Assembly: GCA_026169375.1 (NCBI GenBank)
Contig: JAPFCR010000037.1
Span: forward strand, 1-49,745
Origin: Sporosarcina sp.
GTDB lineage: Bacteria > Bacillota > Bacilli > Bacillales_A > Planococcaceae
Reading direction: 5' to 3'
DNA length: 49,745 nt
In this document: positions 45,639 to 49,745 of the stretch, in pieces
Layout: each line of letters opens with the position of its first letter
Numbering within the stretch: the stretch's first letter is position 1
Program-made: the position numbers and the translations under genes
Notes under the pieces: generated by a model
The model's input: the letters and a program-made list of their open reading frames with translations, nothing else
The model's database searches: none
Told to the model about the DNA's origin: nothing

Positions 45639-46679
45639 TTATTCATTATAGCTTTTTGCCATTTCAATAAGATCTTGACCAATAATCTCTTCATATTTAT
45701 CATATACAGGTTGGACTGCTTCAATAAATAATTCACGTTGTTCAGGAGTTAGTTCTGTGATTTCAATTAAATCTTCGTCTTTGAACTTTTCAAGCATTAA
45801 AATTTCATCTTCATCTACAAGTTCATAGTATTTTTCCTCTGTAATTTCACTAGCTTTTGCAACAGCATCTTGTAAGTCTTCCGGCAGTTCCTTAAAAAGA
45901 TTACTATTAAATAAAATTGCTAAACCTGAATATTGATGGCTTGTTAAAGTCATATACTTTTGTACTTCATAAAACTTACTTGAATCGATTAATGATAATG
46001 AATTGTCCATGCCATCATAAGTGTTTTGTTGTAATGCACTATAAAGCTCTCCAAATGCTAAAGGAGATGCGTTTGTTCCTAACTCCTTAAAAATATCCTG
46101 TTGAATTTCAGATTCTTGAACGCGAATTTTCAACCCTTTTAAATCCTCAGGCGTTTCGATTGGACGTTTATTGTTTAAAATGTGACGGAATCCATCGTAT
46201 CCATATCCTAAAGCTTTCAAGTTAATTTCTTCTAAACCTTCAGATAATTCTTCGCCTAGTTCACCTGTTAACGCATTTCTTGGTGCATCTTTATCTTCAA
46301 ATAATAGTGGTAAGTCCAAAACGTAGAAACGTTCATCGAAATTCCCTAAAGATGGTGTCCCCACCATACTTACATCGGCATTTCCTAGTTGTATTGCTTC
46401 AATAATCTCACGGTCCGAGTCATACAACTCTCCATTCGCAAAAATTTCAACCTCAATTTTTCCATCAGACAACTTCTCTACCTCTTCTTTAAATACCTCT
46501 GAAGCTAAGTGAGCTGGATGGTCAGTTGGTACAATATGGGGAAATTTCAATGTATATTGTACATCTTTACCACCACTTCCCTCCTCACTTGAGTTGCTAT
46601 TCCCGTCATCTGATCCGCAAGCAACTAAAAAAACGGCTATTCCAATTGAAAAAAAGAGCAAGAATAAATTCTTCTTCAT
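45639..46679 (-). CDS. dctP: TRAP transporter substrate-binding lipoprotein (DctP)
   Basis: 346 residues from the ATG at 46679 (AGGAGG 10 bp upstream); the reading from 46712 has no ribosome site. The N-terminus is a lipoprotein signal: MKKNLFLLFFSIGIAVFLVA followed by Cys, with a Ser/Gly linker. The DctP-type ligand-binding domain follows (LKFPHIVPTDHPAH, LKIRVQESEI, NTYDGMDNSLS). The conserved arginine that binds the carboxylate is probably in LKIRVQ. It delivers an organic acid or amino-acid-like ligand to DctQM. The neighbouring dimethylargininase gene suggests a guanidino ligand. Confidence 0.93.
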   Translation of the reverse strand: MKKNLFLLFFSIGIAVFLVACGSDDGNSNSSEEGSGGKDVQYTLKFPHIVPTDHPAHLASEVFKEEVEKLSDGKIEVEIFANGELYDSDREIIEAIQLGNADVSMVGTPSLGNFDERFYVLDLPLLFEDKDAPRNALTGELGEELSEGLEEINLKALGYGYDGFRHILNNKRPIETPEDLKGLKIRVQESEIQQDIFKELGTNASPLAFGELYSALQQNTYDGMDNSLSLIDSSKFYEVQKYMTLTSHQYSGLAILFNSNLFKELPEDLQDAVAKASEITEEKYYELVDEDEILMLEKFKDEDLIEITELTPEQRELFIEAVQPVYDKYEEIIGQDLIEMAKSYNE

Positions 46680-46734
46680 ACTTGTACTGCCTCCTATTCT
46701 TTTATCTATCAATCACCATGTATTAATTACTGCT

Positions 46735-47499
46735 TTAAAAACGTAAAGATAAACAACTAAGGCCACCGTCATGTTTTTGGAACTCTGACATTTCTAATGT
46801 AATTGTTTTGAATCCTGCTTCTTCAATTTTTTGCTTCGTCATTGGAAATCCCGAAGGAATAATTACATAGTCATTCACTCGTATTGTATTCGCTGTATAC
46901 TCCTCTTCTTCAGGTACAATAATCTTTTCATATTTCGTAAATGCCGGATGATCAATAAACTCACCTGCAGCTACAACACTATTATCTCCTAAATAAGTAA
47001 TGCCAGTTTTCAAATGAAAAAACTCTTCCAATGTTAAAATTGTTGCAGTATATCCTGCTTCTTCAAGTATTTTCTTTAATTGTTTTGCACCTTCTTCATT
47101 TGTGCGATCAGAAATTCCGATGAAAAAATCTTTATCAATTTGCATAACATCTCCACCGTCTAATGTTCCTGGAGCTTGAATGTAGCGGAACTCATCATAA
47201 TACTTTTTTAGCACTTCCTCCATTTCAACAATTTCACGATTTCTTGAATCTGCTCCTGGATTTGTAATAACTGCAAACTCTTGTACAAGCACTCCAGTAT
47301 CTTCTACAAAGCAAGAATCCGGAAATTCTTCACTTGCTTCTAATTCATGTACTTTGACATTCGATTTTTTCAAAGCTTCGATATAAGCTTCATGTTGAAT
47401 AAGAAGTTTCTCATAATCTGGCGTCCCTAGATTTGTTGTCGTTAGCCCGTTCAAATAACTTTCTCCTGGCTTTTTCACAATAGTTTGCTTGAATAACAC
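46735..47499 (-). CDS. Dimethylargininase (DDAH) family hydrolase
   Basis: 254 residues of the guanidino-group-modifying superfamily (five-bladed propeller). The nucleophile is Cys249 in GGLSCLSLRF at the C-terminus, the general base His162 in FHLKTGITYL, and the acidic residues lie in FVEDTGV (66/67) and TLDGGDV (Asp114). LDGGDV with Asp resembles mammalian DDAH. It hydrolyses N-methylated arginines to citrulline and a methylamine, or acts on a related guanidine. It is the first gene of a unit with dctP-Q-M 55 bp downstream, and diverges from an aminotransferase. The link between DDAH and a TRAP importer is unusual. Confidence 0.92.
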   Translation of the reverse strand: MLFKQTIVKKPGESYLNGLTTTNLGTPDYEKLLIQHEAYIEALKKSNVKVHELEASEEFPDSCFVEDTGVLVQEFAVITNPGADSRNREIVEMEEVLKKYYDEFRYIQAPGTLDGGDVMQIDKDFFIGISDRTNEEGAKQLKKILEEAGYTATILTLEEFFHLKTGITYLGDNSVVAAGEFIDHPAFTKYEKIIVPEEEEYTANTIRVNDYVIIPSGFPMTKQKIEEAGFKTITLEMSEFQKHDGGLSCLSLRF

Positions 47500-47839
47500 T
47501 TTATACTCCCCCTAAACCTAGTCTTAATTTAAATCTTCTCGCTTACCTCAAAAACAATATCGCTTTAATTCATCTGTATAATCTATGTATAAATATGCTT
47601 AATAACTCATAAACTCCAACAAGAAACTGTCATTCTTCCACTAAATAAAAGCTTTTTCTTGATATCGATGAATAATGCTATTATAATTAATACAATTTTA
47701 ATTGTCAATATTTTGTTTTTTTAAGTTTTTCGAAACATTCAACTTGTAGGACTACTTTAAAAAAACATCATTATCTAATCTACATATTACAGTTTAAAAA
47801 GTTAACTAGATTCACTATATAAAAAGAAATGAGGTTAAA

Positions 47840-48003
47840 ATGAAAGAACGATTTTTGGGAAACACTTGGATAAAGTCAAATATAGTCGTTTTATTGTTGA
47901 ACGGAATTATTTCACTAAGTTGACGATGATTGTGAGTTCAATCCTCAAATACCCTGACGAAACAGTTGCCGCTGTAAATATTAATATAGTGAATGGAATT
48001 TAA
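47840..48003 (+). pseudogene. Frameshifted ORF remnant, possibly an IclR-type regulator tail
   Basis: An ATG at 47840 with GAGGT upstream opens a frame that stops after 27 codons. A second frame beginning near 47848 reads FGKHLDKVKYSRFIVERNYF and continues through SSILKYPDETVAAVNINIVN to TAA 48001-48003. The YPDETVAAVNI block vaguely recalls the effector domain of IclR regulators. Identification is weak. If right, it is a dead regulator of the neighbouring DDAH-TRAP locus. The remainder of 47500-47839 is A/T-rich with no gene seen. Confidence 0.3.
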
Positions 48004-48080
48004 ACCGCTAAGAAAAAGACGGATATGATTGAATAACAGGTTATCAACATCAATGGTTTTATGAAGAAAGGAAGATTGAA

Positions 48081-49247
48081 TTGAAGCACTTAATTAATGA
48101 AAATGTAAAAAACATTGAAATCTCTGGAATTAGGAAAATATCAAATATGATTGAAAAAACATCAGATACGATTAATTTAACCTTTGGACAACCAGACTTT
48201 CCAACACCCGACTATATAAAAAATGCTGCCATAGAAGCTTTAAATAATAATCATACTGACTATACGGAAACGGCTGGGTTATTTGAATTACGAGAAGCAG
48301 CTTGTGACTATGTCGAAAAGTTATATGGATTAAAATACGATCCTAACAGCGAAGTCATTGTAACAATTGGTGCAAGTGAAGCATTAGATATCGCATTTAG
48401 AACTATTTTGGATGAAGGTTCCGAAGTGATTATGCCTGCACCTGTTTACGTTGGCTATGAACCTCTTGTTAAATTGTGTAATGGTAAAACTGTTTATGTA
48501 GATACAAGAGATAATAACTTTAAAATGACGGCTGCTATGATAGAAGAGAAAATTACAGATAAAACGCGCTGTGTGATGCTGCCGTATCCAAGTAATCCTA
48601 CAGGAACCATTTTAACAAAAGAAGAAATCATGGAAATTGGAGAACTACTTCGCGGCAAAGACATTTTTATAATCGCAGATGAAATTTATAGTGAATTGGT
48701 TTACGATGATCAGCACTTCTCTATTGGAGCAGTCGATGGTTTAAAAAATCAAACCATTATTATTAACGGGCTTTCAAAATCACATGCAATGACAGGTTGG
48801 AGAATTGGTTTTGCCTTTGCTCCTTCTTATTTAATCGACCAATTTTATGCAATCCATTCGTTCAATGCGATTTGCGCTACATCATTTAGTCAATATGCAT
48901 CGATTGAAGCGTTGAAACACGGATCTGATCGTGAAGAAATTACCTTGATGAAAGAATCCTATAAAGAACGAAGAGATTATGTCTACAAGCGTTTAAAAGA
49001 AATGGGACTAGATATAAATAAACCAGAAGGAGCTTTCTATGCATTTCCCTCTATTAAAAAGACCGGATTAACGTCCGAAGTGTTTGTTGAACGTTTATTA
49101 GAAGAACAAGATGTTGCCATTATACCCGGTAGCGCATTTTCGGAGTACGGAGAAGGGTATATCCGAATATCCTATGCCTCATCGATGGACCAACTAGAAG
49201 AAGGCTTAGATAGAATTGAAGTATTTTTGAAAACTTTAGTAAAATAA
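48081..49247 (+). CDS. Class I/II PLP aminotransferase (PatA-like)
   Basis: 388 residues, a fold-type I aminotransferase. LTFGQPDFPTPDYIK near residue 34, the PYPSNPTG motif near residue 170, ADEIYSELVYDD near residue 200 and the PLP lysine in INGLSKSHAMTGWRIGF near residue 236 are all present. The C-terminal arginine that binds the substrate carboxylate is in GYIRISYA. TTG start with AAAGGAAG about 8 bp upstream. It diverges from the DDAH-TRAP genes and may transaminate the imported amino acid or its product. The exact amino donor is not determinable. Confidence 0.92.
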   Translation: MKHLINENVKNIEISGIRKISNMIEKTSDTINLTFGQPDFPTPDYIKNAAIEALNNNHTDYTETAGLFELREAACDYVEKLYGLKYDPNSEVIVTIGASEALDIAFRTILDEGSEVIMPAPVYVGYEPLVKLCNGKTVYVDTRDNNFKMTAAMIEEKITDKTRCVMLPYPSNPTGTILTKEEIMEIGELLRGKDIFIIADEIYSELVYDDQHFSIGAVDGLKNQTIIINGLSKSHAMTGWRIGFAFAPSYLIDQFYAIHSFNAICATSFSQYASIEALKHGSDREEITLMKESYKERRDYVYKRLKEMGLDINKPEGAFYAFPSIKKTGLTSEVFVERLLEEQDVAIIPGSAFSEYGEGYIRISYASSMDQLEEGLDRIEVFLKTLVK

Positions 49248-49253
49248 AACATA

Positions 49254-49296
49254 AAAATGGAGACGATTAAGAATCACTCATAATCGTCTCCATTTA
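49254..49296 (+). terminator. Terminator after the aminotransferase gene
   Basis: AAATGGAGACGATTA pairs with TAATCGTCTCCATTT around an 11-nt loop, followed by ATTCTTTATATTTC. The T-tract is weak, but the stem is perfect. Confidence 0.78.
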
Positions 49297-49348
49297 TTCT
49301 TTATATTTCTTTAAATTACTGTGGTTTTATCTTTGGTGGGAATGTTTA

Positions 49349-49375
49349 TTACATCATGCCCGGCATAGAATCAGA
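49349..49375 (-). other. groEL-like 3' tail, candidate attachment-site copy
   Basis: On the minus strand TCTATGCCGGGCATGATG then TAA encodes S-M-P-G-M-M-stop, the usual end of GroEL. The same frame is closed by a stop only 16 codons upstream of this Met-Pro-Gly-Met-Met end, so no groEL gene is attached. A short gene-end copy like this is what a tyrosine recombinase leaves at the far end of an integrated element. Speculative. Confidence 0.3.
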
Positions 49376-49480
49376 GCGTGTAATATCATTAATGTTATGT
49401 GAAAGAAGTGCGGTTTATCAAGGTTTTAACGAATCAGGGGTGTAAGTTCTTTAACAATAATTAACCTTTTTTACATGATT

Positions 49481-49512
49481 GCGTTAGCAAAATGTTAGCA
49501 TTTTGTTAGCGC
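49481..49512. repeat. 11-bp-period GTTAGC iterations within an imperfect inverted repeat
   Basis: GTTAGC occurs three times at exactly 11-bp spacing (49483, 49494, 49505). The outer sequence GCGTTAGCAAAATG (49481-49494) is inverted as CATTTTGTTAGCGC (49499-49512) with 12 of 14 matches. The arrangement suggests protein-binding sites on one face of the helix, such as recombinase arm sites or origin iterons. No gene is seen in 49248-49745. Confidence 0.5.
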
Positions 49513-49702
49513 ATCTTTAAATATAATTATTGATAATAACGCGATGTTAATATAGGTAATGATTAAAGTTAATAAATCTTTTCAAAATTATCACCGTTGA
49601 TTTTCGGCGTTTGTCAATATAGTTGTCGTATATTGTTCTTCTCCCGGATTAACTGTTTAAGCTCGAAATAACGTTTCTGCTAACGCGCTACGCTTGTTCT
49701 CC

Positions 49703-49745
49703 TGTTGATAATAAATCAGAGTTTCACTCTGTTTCATCATCAACA
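49703..49745. repeat. Long imperfect hairpin at the window edge
   Basis: TGTTGAT (49703) pairs with ATCAACA (49739-49745) and CAGAGT (49717) with ACTCTG (49726-49731) around a TTC loop. The intervening bases pair poorly. It may be a terminator whose T-run lies beyond the window, or an element end. Confidence 0.4.

Noticed and set aside
1..49745. CRISPR arrays, tRNA genes, complete insertion sequences
   Set aside because: No regular spacer-repeat array, no tRNA-like cloverleaf with a CCA end, and no transposase ORF was recognised.

Overview
The window comes from a low-GC Gram-positive bacterium of the order Bacillales. The best guess is the family Planococcaceae (Sporosarcina, Lysinibacillus, Rummeliibacillus and relatives). 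This rests on the 5' end of a 16S rRNA gene at the left edge, on strong Shine-Dalgarno sites with frequent TTG and GTG starts, on SAM and purine riboswitches, and on a yeaC-yeaD-yebA-guaA-pbuG gene order like that of Bacillus subtilis. No species is claimed.

Left third (1-13 kb). An rrn operon starts here and reads left, with tandem promoters. Next come pbuG (purine permease, behind a guanine-type riboswitch), guaA, and the overlapping MoxR/DUF58/transglutaminase trio, all on the minus strand. NAD salvage (pncB-nadE), a paired SMR exporter and a YlmA-like ABC ATPase follow.

Middle (13-26.7 kb). An acylating aldehyde dehydrogenase with a cre-like site diverges from a REC-AraC regulator. A methionine region then carries two separate SAM-I riboswitches, one ahead of metI and one ahead of yitJ-metE. 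A CDF metal exporter is preceded by a leader containing a terminator inside a short ORF. An NSS-family sodium symporter sits upstream of it.

26.7-36.6 kb. This stretch holds small stress-type genes (DUF488, rhodanese, 37-kD nucleoid-associated protein), a decayed SLAP-domain/chemoreceptor junction, and two inverted copies of an imperfect ~130-bp repeat. A MarR-MFS pair, a DHH-CBS-CCA-transferase fusion and a FetAB-like ABC exporter follow.

36.6-42.5 kb. A complete macrodomain-linked sirtuin operon is present: GcvH-L, zinc macrodomain, SirTM, LplA and luciferase-like monooxygenase, with a divergent Old Yellow Enzyme-like oxidoreductase. It is the reversible ADP-ribosylation/lipoylation system known from other Firmicutes.

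42.5-49.7 kb. A TRAP transporter (DctP, Q, M) is grouped with a dimethylargininase, a D-2-hydroxyacid dehydrogenase and a divergent aminotransferase. Together they look like an uncharacterised uptake and degradation locus for a guanidino compound. It is scarred by a lactate dehydrogenase remnant and a frameshifted ORF. The right edge lacks recognisable genes but has a groEL-like 3' tail, 11-bp iterated repeats and hairpins, possibly the end of an integrative element.
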